Source of the DNA: an uncultured Clostridia bacterium
GTDB taxonomy: Bacteria > Bacillota > Clostridia > UBA1381
Direction: 5' to 3'
DNA length: 15,283 nt
Assembly: GCA_934486495.1 (NCBI GenBank)
Contig: CAKSPW010000055.1
Span: 1 to 15,283, forward strand
Within the stretch, counting starts at the first letter, position 1. Every line of letters starts with the position of its first letter. The notes beneath the pieces were generated by a model, which ran no database searches, was not told the DNA's origin, and was given only the letters and a program-made list of their open reading frames with translations. Below, piece after piece: positions 14,885 through 15,283 of the stretch. The position numbers were made by a program, and so were the translations under genes.

Positions 14885-15283
14885 TTATGCTCTTACAAAG
14901 CTCCTTATTATTTCAACTTCTTTTTTAAGCGCACCGACAACATATTTTATATCATCATCGGTAACCGAGCTGTCAAAGCTGAAACGAATTGCGCTGTCCG
15001 CCGCTTTTCTGTCAAGACCCATCGCCGTCAAAACGTGACTGACCTCCGGCTTGTGTGATGAGCAAGCAGAGCCTGTTGAAACAAAAATTCCGTGTGTTTC
15101 AAGGCTGTGAAGAAGTATTTCCGACCTCAAGCCGAGAAAAGATACGTTTAAAATACATTTTGACGAGTATTCCTCATCACCGTTTATGACAACGTCATCT
15201 ATATTTTCGAGTATGCCTTTCTTTAATGCGTCATATTGCTTTTCGCAGCTGCCGAAATTCTCAAGTGCCGCCGCGCCGAAGCC
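14885..15283 (-). CDS. Cysteine desulfurase (NifS/IscS/NifZ-like), C-terminal part, cut by window edge
   Basis: PLP-dependent enzymes of this family take sulfur from L-cysteine as a protein persulfide and pass it to acceptors such as ThiI. Only the last 132 residues are visible; the start, PLP lysine and cofactor-binding residues lie beyond the window. The reading frame is open from the edge to a TAA stop at 14885-14887. Visible residues 68-76 read VSTGSACSS, the loop that carries the catalytic persulfide-forming cysteine (visible residue 74). The usual C-terminal pattern follows: SHVLTAMGLD, then IRFSFDSSVTDDDI. The gene lies 75 nt upstream of thiI on the same strand. This arrangement is known from Bacillus, where the dedicated desulfurase NifZ feeds ThiI, so the same partnership is inferred here. 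Family assignment is firm; the choice between NifZ-like and general IscS/SufS-like is inference from context. Confidence 0.93.
   Translation of the reverse strand, partial: GFGAAALENFGSCEKQYDALKKGILENIDDVVINGDEEYSSKCILNVSFLGLRSEILLHSLETHGIFVSTGSACSSHKPEVSHVLTAMGLDRKAADSAIRFSFDSSVTDDDIKYVVGALKKEVEIIRSFVRA

Noticed and set aside
1..15283. Mobile elements, CRISPR, toxin-antitoxin or defence genes
   Set aside because: No terminal inverted repeats, spaced direct repeats, transposase or defence-type domains appear. All coding space is taken by recognisable housekeeping families and no gap without a gene exceeds about 170 nt.

Overview
All fifteen genes in this window lie on the minus strand, so transcription runs from high to low coordinates. 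It looks like ordinary core chromosome of a moderately AT-rich Gram-positive bacterium, most likely a member of the Clostridia. The reasons are the maf-mreB-mreC-mreD-mrdA-minC order, a cysteine desulfurase next to a ThiI that lacks a rhodanese domain, a DUF4080-type radical SAM gene, and purine-rich Shine-Dalgarno sites. I see no mobile element, CRISPR array, tRNA or rRNA, and no clear sign of horizontal transfer. The finer lineage cannot be fixed from sequence alone.

Layout in transcription order. Block 1 (15283-12380) holds the 3' part of a cysteine desulfurase, thiI and cinA. It covers sulfur transfer to tRNA (and possibly thiamine) plus a nucleotide/damage-related enzyme; its promoter lies outside the window. 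Block 2 (12296-11533) is upp alone, with a clear promoter and a rho-independent terminator. Block 3 (about 11527-8823) is L-lactate dehydrogenase followed closely by a B12-binding-type radical SAM protein of unknown function. Block 4 (8785-99) starts at a promoter with a perfect TTGACA -35 box and reads as one long co-directional operon: Nudix ADP-ribose pyrophosphatase, zapA, a U32-family protein (probable RNA hydroxylase), maf, mreB, mreC, mreD, mrdA (PBP2) and minC. Gaps in it are 0-27 nt and three junctions overlap.

Block 4 joins the cell-shape and elongation machinery (MreBCD, PBP2) with two regulators of the division ring: ZapA, which promotes FtsZ assembly, and MinC, which inhibits it. 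It also carries two housecleaning enzymes (Nudix, Maf) and a probable RNA-modification enzyme. Downstream of minC there is no immediate minD. Instead there is a new consensus promoter (64-92), whose target gene lies outside the window.

I found no new system. The points most worth a second look are: the downstream promoter and the upp promoter share a 13-bp block and an identically spaced dyad; an inverted repeat sits at the predicted start site of the downstream promoter; MinC has a changed RSGQ motif; and the U32 protein has a second cysteine cluster near its C terminus.
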